64,000 nt of DNA from an uncultured Clostridia bacterium. Its GTDB lineage: Bacteria > Bacillota > Clostridia > Lachnospirales > CAMZNU01. Under the pieces are notes generated by a model that searched no databases, was not told where the DNA came from, and was given only the letters and a program-made list of their open reading frames with translations. The stretch covers positions 16,330 through 80,329 of the forward strand of contig CAMZNU010000010.1 of the NCBI GenBank assembly GCA_947313885.1, read 5' to 3'. Position numbers and translations under genes: made by a program. Below are positions 1 to 7,640 of the stretch, one piece after another (positions within the stretch are counted from its first letter, which is position 1; each line of letters begins with the position of its first letter).

Positions 1-1
1 G

Positions 2-358
2 GAAAAAGGAATAAGAAAAATTTTAAACTTTGGGCATACGATAGGACACAGTATAGAGAGTTGTACAAACTTTGAGAAATATAGCCATGGTGAGGCTGTA
101 GGACTTGGAATGGTTAAAATGATGTATAAAAATAAAAACCAAAAAAGGTTAATAAACTTATTAAAAAAACTAAATATGCCTTATGAAATTAAATTAGATG
201 TTGAAAAAATAATAGAGATAATAAAATTTGATAAGAAAAGTGTAAGTAAGGAAGAAATAAATATAGTAGTAATAGATGAAGATGAAATAGGAAAATGCGA
301 AATAAAAAAAGTGACGTATAACTATTTAAAAAATTATTTAGAAGAAGGTGAAAAATAA
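2..358 (+). CDS. aroB: 3-dehydroquinate synthase, C-terminal part (cut by window start)
   Basis: This reading frame is open from base 2. It encodes the metal-binding C-terminal half of dehydroquinate synthase, which converts DAHP to 3-dehydroquinate in the shikimate pathway. The diagnostic motif [13 protein letters not shown] is followed by [11 protein letters not shown], supplying the histidines of the zinc site. An internal ATG at 110 lies inside this motif block and is not the true start, because the family signature begins upstream of it. The stop at 356-358 abuts the aroC start, so the genes are co-transcribed. The N-terminal NAD-binding part lies outside the window. Confidence 0.95.
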   Translation, partial: EKGIRKILNFGHTIGHSIESCTNFEKYSHGEAVGLGMVKMMYKNKNQKRLINLLKKLNMPYEIKLDVEKIIEIIKFDKKSVSKEEINIVVIDEDEIGKCEIKKVTYNYLKNYLEEGEK

Positions 359-1435
359 ATGAGTAGTATACAATTTAAAAATATAAAGATGAATATATTT
401 GGCGAATCACATAATGATTACATAGGTGGAACTATAGAGGGGATACAAGCAGGACATAAAATAAATTTAAACGTAATAAGAGAAGAAGTAGAAAAAAGAA
501 AACCAAAGGGGAACATTAGTACTAGTAGAAAAGAAGAGGATGATTTTAAAATAATTTCAGGTATTTTTAATGATAGAACAACAGGTATGCCAATAACGAT
601 AATAATAGAAAATAAAAATAAAAAATCGAAAGATTATGAAAAAACTAAAGATATACCACGTCCATCGCATAGTGATTATACGGCATTTAAAAAATATGAA
701 GGGTTTAATGATTATAGAGGTGGTGGGCATTTTTCGGGACGTCTTACAGCAGTATTTGTAGTGCTAGGTAGTATTTGTAAAAGTATATTAGAAAATACAG
801 AAGTAGAAATATTAGGACAAGTTAAAAGTATTGGGGAAATAGAGGGAGAAGATTTTTTAGACGTTAATTTTACAAAAGAAGTTTATGAAAATTTAAAAAG
901 TAATTTTCCAGTATGTAAAATGGAACATAAAGAAAAATTTATAAAAGAAATAGAAAAAGCAAAAAATAAAAATGATTCTGTAGGTGGCACGGTACAAATT
1001 ATGATAAGAGGGTTGCAAAGCGGTTTAGGAAATCCAATGTTTGAATCAGTTGAAAGTAACATATCAAAATTAATTTTTGGCATTCCAGGGGTAAAAGGTA
1101 TTGAATTTGGAAAAGGTATAGAAATTTCTAAAAGTAGTGGATCTAAAAGTAATGATAACTATAAAATAGAAAGTGGAGTAGTTAAAACTATTACTAATAA
1201 TTCAGGTGGGATAAACGGCGGAATAACGAACGGTATGGAAATAGTGTTTACAGTATATTTTAGACCGACGCCGTCAATAGGAATGGAACAAAAAAGTTTT
1301 AATTTAAATACATTAGAGGAAGTAACATTAGAAATAGAAGGACGACATGATCCGTGTATAGTACATAGAGGTAGTATAGTAGTAAAAAATATAATAGCGG
1401 TGTACGTACTAGATATGTATTTAGAAGGTGTATAA
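359..1435 (+). CDS. aroC: chorismate synthase
   Basis: Chorismate synthase makes chorismate from EPSP with reduced FMN. The 358-residue product has the usual length. Family motifs are GESHND (residues 15-20, where GESHG is more usual), RPSHSD (101-106), RGGGHFSGR (120-128) and GRHDPC near 328-333. The ATG follows the aroB stop with no gap, implying translational coupling. It is the second gene of an aroB-aroC-aroQ-aroA run whose genes abut. No frame damage is visible. Confidence 0.97.
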   Translation: MSSIQFKNIKMNIFGESHNDYIGGTIEGIQAGHKINLNVIREEVEKRKPKGNISTSRKEEDDFKIISGIFNDRTTGMPITIIIENKNKKSKDYEKTKDIPRPSHSDYTAFKKYEGFNDYRGGGHFSGRLTAVFVVLGSICKSILENTEVEILGQVKSIGEIEGEDFLDVNFTKEVYENLKSNFPVCKMEHKEKFIKEIEKAKNKNDSVGGTVQIMIRGLQSGLGNPMFESVESNISKLIFGIPGVKGIEFGKGIEISKSSGSKSNDNYKIESGVVKTITNNSGGINGGITNGMEIVFTVYFRPTPSIGMEQKSFNLNTLEEVTLEIEGRHDPCIVHRGSIVVKNIIAVYVLDMYLEGV

Positions 1436-1702
1436 ATGGATAAAATAGAAAATTTAAGAGAAGAAATAGATGTTATAAACAAGGATATAATAAAGTTGTT
1501 GATTAGTAGGTTTGAAATAAGTAAAAAAATAGGTGAAGAAAAAAAACTTATAAAAAAAAGTGTGTTAGATAAAAACCGTGAAGATGAAATATATATAAAT
1601 TTAGAAAAGCAGTTAAAAAATAGTGAATATAAAGTTGAAATAATAGAAATATTTAAAGAAGTTATTACAAGAAGTAAAGAAATACAAAAAAGAGGTAAAT
1701 AA
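1436..1702 (+). CDS. aroQ: chorismate mutase (AroQ type)
   Basis: This 88-residue, all-helical protein matches the monofunctional AroQ chorismate mutase fold. It has an N-terminal LREEIDVINKDIIKLLISRF helix with the active-site arginine and a VLDKNREDEI segment. It converts chorismate to prephenate for phenylalanine and tyrosine. It starts directly after the aroC stop and ends directly before aroA. No prephenate dehydratase or dehydrogenase domain is fused to it. Confidence 0.93.
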   Translation: MDKIENLREEIDVINKDIIKLLISRFEISKKIGEEKKLIKKSVLDKNREDEIYINLEKQLKNSEYKVEIIEIFKEVITRSKEIQKRGK

Positions 1703-3004
1703 ATGGATATTACAGTTAATAAAAGTGAGTTAAATGGAGAAATAATAATACCGCCATCAAAAAGTATGAGTCACCGTCAAATAATAAGCGGTAGTTTAAG
1801 TAAAGGGATAAGTAAAATAAGTAACATAGTATATTCAGAAGATATAAACGCTACTATTGATGCTATGGAAAGTTTAAATATACGAATAAAAAAGGAAAAA
1901 GATTGTGTAATAGTTGGACATGATAGTATAGAAGTAAAAAAAAATTATATAAATTGTAATGAATCGGGATCAACTATTAGGTTTTTAATACCTATAGCAG
2001 TTGCTGTATCAAAAAATGAAACAATAAAATTTGATGGTAAAGAAGGGTTAAGAAAAAGACCGTTACAAATTTATGAAGATGAGTTTGTAAAAAAAGGGAT
2101 TAGTTGGAATTGTAGTAATGATAATTTACCTGTTGAAATAAAAGGTGAGCTTAAAAGTGGAATTTATAAAATACGTGGAGATGTAAGTTCACAATTTATA
2201 ACAGGGTTATTATATGGATTGTCATTAGTAGAAGGGAAATCTAAAATAGAAATAATAGGAGATTTAAAATCAAAAGGGTACGTAGATCTTACGATTAAAT
2301 CGATGTTAGATTTTGGTGTAAAAGTTATAAATAATAATTATAAAAGTTTTGAAATAGAAAAAAGTGAATATAAACCATGTGATGTAATAGTAGAAGGCGA
2401 TTATTCACAACTTGCATTTTATGGCTTAGCAGGAGTTTTAGGGAAGGAGATAACAGTAAAAGGATTTAATGATAAAGAAAAAAGTTTGCAAGGTGATAAA
2501 GAAATAATAAAAATGTTAAAAAAGTTTGGCGTAAAGATAGAGGAATTTAAAGATGGGTATAAGTTTTATAAAAGCGAAACAAAAGGAATAGAAGTTGATG
2601 TAAGTGACGTACCAGATTTAGCCCCTGTTTTATGTTGTGTAGGAGCAATTAGCACAGGAGTTACAATAATAAAAGGTATAGAACGTTTAAAAATAAAAGA
2701 ATGTGATAGAGGTATGGCTATAGTAACAGAGCTTAGTAAACTTGGGTGTAACATAAAACATAAAGGTAGTTATATAGAGATTGTAGGTAGTAAATTAATA
2801 GGAAACGTTACGTTAAATAGTTATAACGATCATAGAATAGCTATGGCGTTAACAATACTAGGAAGTAGTATAGGAAATATAAAAATAAAAAATATTGAAA
2901 GTATAAATAAGTCGTATCCAGAATTTTTAAATGACTTTAAAAAAATAAAAGGTGACTTTAAAAAATCTAGATATAACATAATTATTGAAAATCAAGGAGA
3001 GTAA
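1703..3004 (+). CDS. aroA: 3-phosphoshikimate 1-carboxyvinyltransferase (EPSP synthase)
   Basis: EPSP synthase joins shikimate-3-phosphate and PEP. The 433-residue protein carries the PPSKSMSHR motif (residues 17-25), the NESGSTIRF segment (about 86-94), LRKRPL, GDVSSQF and the C-terminal NDHRIAMAL motif. The length is normal. It ends 1 nt before the GTG chosen for the next gene, so the aro operon probably continues into that membrane protein. Confidence 0.97.
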   Translation: MDITVNKSELNGEIIIPPSKSMSHRQIISGSLSKGISKISNIVYSEDINATIDAMESLNIRIKKEKDCVIVGHDSIEVKKNYINCNESGSTIRFLIPIAVAVSKNETIKFDGKEGLRKRPLQIYEDEFVKKGISWNCSNDNLPVEIKGELKSGIYKIRGDVSSQFITGLLYGLSLVEGKSKIEIIGDLKSKGYVDLTIKSMLDFGVKVINNNYKSFEIEKSEYKPCDVIVEGDYSQLAFYGLAGVLGKEITVKGFNDKEKSLQGDKEIIKMLKKFGVKIEEFKDGYKFYKSETKGIEVDVSDVPDLAPVLCCVGAISTGVTIIKGIERLKIKECDRGMAIVTELSKLGCNIKHKGSYIEIVGSKLIGNVTLNSYNDHRIAMALTILGSSIGNIKIKNIESINKSYPEFLNDFKKIKGDFKKSRYNIIIENQGE

Positions 3005-3005
3005 T

Positions 3006-4433
3006 GTGGAAGGAAAAAAACATATCATTATACTAGTAATATTTATATTTATACTGATAGGTGTAGTAATTTACTTTACACTAGCATATGAAAATAGTGA
3101 TGGTGTAAATATTAAAGAAAAAATATATACCTATGGAGAGGATTATTTCTTTATAACAGAAATAAAACAAAATGAAGAAAATATAAATGAGAGTGTAAAA
3201 ACTAAAATTCCTATAATGAATAAAAAGGGAATTATAGAAAACAATAAATTAATAATAAAATTACAATTAAGTAATGAAAAATTTAAATTAACGTACTTAG
3301 ATGAAAATGAAGAACTTAAAAAATTAGACTATATAAGTATTAATGATGAAATAATATTAGAAACAAAAGGTGTCATGTACGTAGAAAATAAAGACGGTAC
3401 ATATATATTAGGAAATAATTTAAATTATGTAGAAATAGGCGATGCTACAATTGTAAAAAAAGAAAACGAACCAATTAAAATTAAAAATGTAGGGGAAAAA
3501 ATGATTTTTGAATATGTAGTAAATAAAGATAGAAAAATGAGTATATGGGGAGCTTATTCAAAAGATGAGTTGTTTACATATGAAACATTTAAAGAAAAAT
3601 TTAATAGTCACAAACTAGGTAATGGGAGAGAATTATTAATAGATGGATATTATTTTAATACCCCTACAAGTTATGAACCTTATGAAGAAAATGCACTATG
3701 GAGAATACCGTCGGCGTATATTACGAATAATTTTATAAAGTACGGACATAGTATAGGGGAAAGTATAATAGGACAAAGTATGTTAAAAATATCTGTAAAT
3801 AATATAAACGATGAAGGATATATACCATCGAAACCAAAAAGCATGTGGTTAAGTGATGAATATGGCTATGAAAAATATTTTTTTGATACAAGATTTAATT
3901 CAGATACGATAGAAACTTTTTTAGTAGGATATATAAAGTATGGGGATGATGAATATAGAAACGCATATTTAAAAATGGGCGAGTACTATATAAATCATGT
4001 AAAAGAAAATAAACATATAAATTATAGTGAAGATGGAGAAGAAGGATGGCTTATGGAAGATTATAACCAAGAGGGAAATGATAACAAAGTCCATTCATCA
4101 TTAAATCATCAATTACATACGATGAAAGTGTTTTATGATATTTATTTAGAAGAGAAAGATGTAGAATATTTAAATGTTGCAAATAAAATGTTATACGGAA
4201 TAAAAAACATAAAAGATAAATATATAATAGAAGATGGTGGATTAGAGTATGCATATTTGCCAAATGGAGAGATGGGATTTGTAGATTATCCATATCTTAC
4301 GTATAATGATTTATTTTTAGCCCAGAAAACTATAGAAAAAATAAAGGGGTATAGAGATGATGATTTAGATTATTTAATGAGACATAAAAAAAAGCAAATG
4401 GATAGAGATGGTATAACAAATTATAAAAAATAA
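3006..4433 (+). CDS. membrane-anchored extracytoplasmic protein, function unknown
   Basis: I do not recognise a named family. The GTG at 3006 is chosen because AAGGAG at 2994-2999 lies six bases upstream; the TTG at 2985 would overlap aroA and has no comparable site. The 475-residue product has one hydrophobic N-terminal segment (about residues 6-26), then a beta-rich half. The C-terminal half is rich in aromatic residues and repeats helix pairs (ALWRIPSAYITN, FNSDTIETFLVGYI, HSSLNHQLHTMKVFYDIY). These resemble alpha/alpha-barrel sugar-active enzymes such as glucuronyl C5-epimerase C-termini. That similarity is by eye and weak. It is probably transcribed with the aro genes. Confidence 0.7.
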   Translation: MEGKKHIIILVIFIFILIGVVIYFTLAYENSDGVNIKEKIYTYGEDYFFITEIKQNEENINESVKTKIPIMNKKGIIENNKLIIKLQLSNEKFKLTYLDENEELKKLDYISINDEIILETKGVMYVENKDGTYILGNNLNYVEIGDATIVKKENEPIKIKNVGEKMIFEYVVNKDRKMSIWGAYSKDELFTYETFKEKFNSHKLGNGRELLIDGYYFNTPTSYEPYEENALWRIPSAYITNNFIKYGHSIGESIIGQSMLKISVNNINDEGYIPSKPKSMWLSDEYGYEKYFFDTRFNSDTIETFLVGYIKYGDDEYRNAYLKMGEYYINHVKENKHINYSEDGEEGWLMEDYNQEGNDNKVHSSLNHQLHTMKVFYDIYLEEKDVEYLNVANKMLYGIKNIKDKYIIEDGGLEYAYLPNGEMGFVDYPYLTYNDLFLAQKTIEKIKGYRDDDLDYLMRHKKKQMDRDGITNYKK

Positions 4434-4451
4434 ATCGAAGGTTGGTAAAAT

Positions 4452-5288
4452 ATGAAAAAAGTAATTTTTTGTGGATATGGAGAACTAGGGTTTCAATGTT
4501 TAAGAGAATTAAAAAAAAATAAATATGATATAAAATTTATTTTCACCCATAAAGATGTTAAAAATAATGAAGTTGAAAAATTTGCTATAGAAAATAAAAT
4601 AGAATATACATATGATGATAGTAGAAAACAAAAAATATTGTATATAGAAAAATTGAATCAAATAGAAGGTGAGTATTTAATTTCTGTAAATTATAGATAC
4701 ATATTAGAAAGAGAAATATTTGAAATTCAAAAATATGCGGTAAATATTCATGGCTCGTTGTTGCCCAAATATAGAGGGCGAACGCCCAATGTGTGGAGTA
4801 TTATTAATGGTGAAAAATATAGTGGTGTCACAGTACATTTAATAGATGATGGAATAGATACAGGAGATATAGTAAAGCAAATAAAAATAAAAATAGAAAA
4901 TAGTTATACAGGGTTTGAATTGCTAAAAAAATTTGAGGAAGTATATCCAAAAATAGTAATTGATAGTTTAGAAAAATTAGATAGAAATGAAAAATTAGAA
5001 AAACAAAATGAAGAAGAGGCAAGTTATTTTGGGAGAAGAACATCGATGATGGGATATATAGATTTTAATAAAGATAGCAATGAGGTAATAAATTTTGTAC
5101 GTAGCCAAAGTTACCCATATCCAGGAGCATATTATTATATTAGAGATGGAAGAAAAATAATAATTAATAAAATAAAGGTAAGTGAAAGGGAAAAAACTAT
5201 GCCTATCGGAATAATTAAAAAAGATGGTGGAAAATATTTTGTTAATTGTAAAAATGAAACATTACTATTAGAAAGTTATGAATTATAA
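4452..5288 (+). CDS. formyltransferase family protein (Fmt/ArnA-like paralogue)
   Basis: This 278-residue protein of the formyl-THF-dependent formyltransferase fold is about 40 residues shorter than Fmt. The catalytic triad is conserved: N98, H100 in NIHGSLLPKYRGRTP, and D136 in IDDGIDTGDI, with the same Asn-to-Asp spacing (38) as in E. coli Fmt. A short C-terminal domain with SYPYPGAYY follows. The true Fmt is at 36232-37182 beside def, so this copy probably formylates another amine such as an amino sugar. A 102-bp repeat begins at its stop codon. Confidence 0.82.
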   Translation: MKKVIFCGYGELGFQCLRELKKNKYDIKFIFTHKDVKNNEVEKFAIENKIEYTYDDSRKQKILYIEKLNQIEGEYLISVNYRYILEREIFEIQKYAVNIHGSLLPKYRGRTPNVWSIINGEKYSGVTVHLIDDGIDTGDIVKQIKIKIENSYTGFELLKKFEEVYPKIVIDSLEKLDRNEKLEKQNEEEASYFGRRTSMMGYIDFNKDSNEVINFVRSQSYPYPGAYYYIRDGRKIIINKIKVSEREKTMPIGIIKKDGGKYFVNCKNETLLLESYEL

Positions 5289-5386
5289 AAAATAAATATA
5301 ACTTATATTTATAAATTTTCAGATAAAAATTGACAAAAGATATTTAAACTTATATGATTAAAAAAATGATGTAGAAATACATAAAA
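5285..5386. repeat. 102-bp perfect direct repeat, copy 1
   Basis: Bases 5285-5386 are identical to 7264-7365 at an offset of 1979. The repeat starts at the stop codon of the formyltransferase gene. It contains a consensus promoter and the 5' strand of riboswitch stem P1, and stops just before what would be the aptamer core. Here it leads into a DUF488 gene. A looser match extends a few bases further left, to about 5281/7253. Confidence 0.97.
5330..5358 (+). promoter_or_regulatory. sigma-A promoter driving the DUF488 cassette (duplicated B12-operon promoter)
   Basis: TTGACA at 5330-5335, a 17-bp spacer, then TATGAT at 5353-5358. This is a near-perfect housekeeping promoter lying inside repeat copy 1. 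Transcription should start near 5365, with no aptamer following. Confidence 0.85.
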
Positions 5387-5398
5387 ATGGGGTTTATT

Positions 5399-5425
5399 AT
5401 GATTGTTGTATGTAAATTTAGATAA
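5399..5425 (+). other. possible 8-codon leader ORF
   Basis: An ATG at 5399, preceded by GGGG at 5389-5392, opens the short frame MIVVCKFR. Its stop overlaps the AAGGA ribosome site of the DUF488 gene at 5436. It could couple translation or be chance; nothing else supports it. Confidence 0.25.
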
Positions 5426-5435
5426 GGAAAATAAT

Positions 5436-6110
5436 ATGAGAAAGAATAAGGTTATATATACAATAGGATACTCTCCTTTTAAAATAAAAAGATTTATAGA
5501 AGTTTTAAAGCAGTATGAAATTTTATGCGTAATTGATGTTAGGAGTAACCCATATTCTAAAATGTATCCAGAATATAATAAAAATAATTTGGAGAATGAA
5601 TTAAAACAGATGGGAATACTTTATAGTAACTACAAAACAGAATTTGGAGCAAGACAAACAGATTTAAAATATTTTAGTAATGATAAATACTTAGACTTCA
5701 ATAAATATTCAGAATCTTGTTATTTTAAAGAAGGTATTAGAAAGATAGAAGAAGGAATGGCATTAAATTATGTTTTTGTCTTAATGTGTTCCGAAAAAGA
5801 CCCTATAATCTGCCATAGAAATATTATGGTTGCAAAGGCATTTTATAGTATTGGATATGAAATAAGAAATATTCTAGCAGATGGAAAATATGAGAAACAA
5901 GATAGTATCGAACAACGATTAGTAGACATATATTTTAAAAATAAAAATCAGATTGCACTATCTGAAGAATTTTACAAAGAAAATGTAAGGGAAAGTTATG
6001 AGTTGCAAAACAAAAAGATAGGGTATAAAAAAGAACAAGATAGTTATGGATGGAGCGATTATAATGAAGAAGCAACTTTTCACAATAGGATTTACGCAGA
6101 AAACAGCTGA
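5436..6110 (+). CDS. DUF488 domain protein (first of two)
   Basis: DUF488 family, function not established. The ATG at 5436 is preferred because AAGGA at 5424-5428 precedes it by 7 nt; a TTG at 5403 would add 11 residues. The 224-residue product shows the family signatures: TIGYSPF at the N-terminus, VIDVRSNPYSKMYPEYN, and LMCSEKDPIICHR with its Cys-His-Arg motif. It lies between the 102-bp repeats, and its last 47 bases overlap the second DUF488 gene. It is probably the first gene of a three-gene accessory operon read from the duplicated promoter. Confidence 0.85.
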   Translation: MRKNKVIYTIGYSPFKIKRFIEVLKQYEILCVIDVRSNPYSKMYPEYNKNNLENELKQMGILYSNYKTEFGARQTDLKYFSNDKYLDFNKYSESCYFKEGIRKIEEGMALNYVFVLMCSEKDPIICHRNIMVAKAFYSIGYEIRNILADGKYEKQDSIEQRLVDIYFKNKNQIALSEEFYKENVRESYELQNKKIGYKKEQDSYGWSDYNEEATFHNRIYAENS

Positions 6111-6516
6111 AAAATTCTTTGAAATACTTATAGATAATAATATTGAAGTAGTTCTAGACATTAGATTAAATAATACGTCGCAATTATCTGTTTTTTCTAA
6201 ATATCCAGATATAGAGTATTTTTTAAAAGTTATTTGTAATATGGAATACAGACATGATATAAAATTTGCTCCAGATGAGAATACTTTAAAAAAATATAAA
6301 AAAAAGGAAATAGATTGGATAGGATATGTTGATGAATTTAATAAAACAATGAGTAATAGAAATATAATAGATTATTTAAGTGAAAATTATTCAGATATAG
6401 CAAATAAAAACTATTGTTTGCTTTGTAGTGAGGCAAAAGAGAATATGTGTCATAGAAAGATTCTTTCTAATATACTAGCAAAGCATTTTAAAGGATTAAC
6501 AATAACACACTTATAA
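6064..6516 (+). CDS. DUF488 domain protein (second, shorter and divergent)
   Basis: This 150-residue product is a DUF488 paralogue of its upstream neighbour. It keeps FTIGFTQKTAEKFFEIL, VVLDIRLNN (in place of DVRSNP) and the closing CLLCSEAKENMCHRKI. The ATG at 6064 follows a GGAG about 8 nt upstream; an ATG at 6046 has no ribosome site. It overlaps the previous gene by 47 nt, so translation is coupled. The degenerate DIRLNN motif suggests a different role from the first copy. Function unknown. Confidence 0.8.
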   Translation: MKKQLFTIGFTQKTAEKFFEILIDNNIEVVLDIRLNNTSQLSVFSKYPDIEYFLKVICNMEYRHDIKFAPDENTLKKYKKKEIDWIGYVDEFNKTMSNRNIIDYLSENYSDIANKNYCLLCSEAKENMCHRKILSNILAKHFKGLTITHL

Positions 6517-6530
6517 ATGGGGGTTATAAT

Positions 6531-7180
6531 ATGAAAAAAGAGATAATAATACTAACGAAGAGTAGCAAAAATAATGAATACTGTGTAGCGGGAAAGGATA
6601 TATCAAATGGTAAATGGATAAGAGTTGTTTCAGAAACCGATGGTGGGGAAGTTCCCAAAAAAGATGTAAAATATTCTGATGGCAGTGAAGTGGAAATACT
6701 TGATATTGTAGAAATAACATTTAAAAAGCATGAACCTAAAGAACATCAATGTGAAAATTATATCTATGACAATAATGTAACATGGAAAAAAATGGAACGT
6801 AACACGGTTGAGGAAATAAAAAATACATAGATGAAGAAGAGGATATTTTTTTAGATACAAAGCCTTCTATTGCTTTGCGTGAGATAACTAAACTAGAAAA
6901 ATCATTGTTATTACTTAAGATAGAAAAAACAAAAGTTGTTCTGTTTGATGATGGAAATATAAAATTACGTTTCCATTATAAAAATGAAAAATATAAGAGT
7001 TTTCATATTACTGATCTAAAAATTAAAAAAATTAAAACAAAGGATGATCTATATATTGTAAATAATGAGATTAAAGAATCAGATAATATATTAGTTGTAG
7101 TTAGCTTGGCTAATAAACATACAGATGATAAATGTTATAAGGTGATAGCAAAAATATTTACCAATAAATCAGATAAATAA
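6531..7180 (+). pseudogene. dual-OB-domain protein, frameshifted in an A-run
   Basis: The first frame (6531-6830, 99 codons) starts MKKEIIILTKSSKNNEYC and has AGKDISNGKWIRVVS, as in dual-OB-fold proteins I recall beside DUF488 genes. It stops at TAG 6828-6830. The continuation lies in another frame and runs to 7180 with IDEEEDIFLDTKPSIALRE and a second beta-rich domain. One extra A in the A6 run at 6818-6823 restores a single frame of about 216 codons. So the gene is broken by a one-base loss, is slippage-controlled, or carries a sequencing error. Ribosome site GGGGG lies upstream of 6531. Confidence 0.78.
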
Positions 7181-7263
7181 TGAATTTAAGTATATTTTTT
7201 GAAGTATATGATTTATTCGAATAAAAGTTAAGATTTTTTTATGACAGTGACAAATTATAAAAA

Positions 7264-7365
7264 ATAAAAAATAAATATAACTTATATTTATAAATTTTCA
7301 GATAAAAATTGACAAAAGATATTTAAACTTATATGATTAAAAAAATGATGTAGAAATACATAAAA
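7264..7365. repeat. 102-bp perfect direct repeat, copy 2
   Basis: Identical to 5285-5386. This copy is in its functional context: promoter, transcription start and the 5' strand of the riboswitch P1 stem, with the aptamer core starting right after it. This makes copy 2 the likely native arrangement. Confidence 0.97.
7309..7337 (+). promoter_or_regulatory. promoter of the corrinoid uptake operon
   Basis: TTGACA at 7309-7314, a 17-bp spacer and TATGAT at 7332-7337. The predicted start near 7344 falls at the first bases of the P1 stem of the cobalamin riboswitch. Confidence 0.88.
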
Positions 7366-7497
7366 GGGAATTAAGTGAAAATCTTAAAACTGCCCCAGCA
7401 ACCGTAATATGGACGAAATGCAAATACCACTGCAATTAAATTAATTGTGGGAAGGTGCAAAGTAGGATGAAATTAAGTCGGTAGACCTATCATTTTT
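7341..7497 (+). ncRNA. cobalamin riboswitch aptamer
   Basis: The conserved core is present in order: AAGTGAAAATC, then ACTGCCCCAGCAACCGTAA (B12 box), CCACTG, GTGGGAAGGTG, AGGATGAAATTAAGTCGGTAGACC. P1 is formed by 7341-7349 pairing perfectly over 9 bp with 7489-7497. It precedes btuF, as expected for corrinoid uptake genes. I see no terminator between it and btuF, so the control step (translation or an alternative fold in 7498-7640) is unresolved. Confidence 0.95.
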
Positions 7498-7640
7498 AGT
7501 TACTATTCTTCTGGGATGTGAGAAAATGTAGGTTAATCAATTAAATATTAAATAAAAATAAAAATATTAAAGATTAAAACTATTTCGCTACCTGTAGAAT
7601 TGTAATTTGTTAATTATAATTTATTATGGAGGAGTTAATT

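Noticed and set aside
4051..4293. Minus-strand 80-codon frame within the membrane-anchored protein gene
   Set aside because: Antisense shadow without ribosome site; the sense frame is clearly coding.
7498..7640. Intrinsic terminator of the cobalamin riboswitch
   Set aside because: No GC-bearing hairpin followed by a T-run is visible, so no terminator is annotated there.
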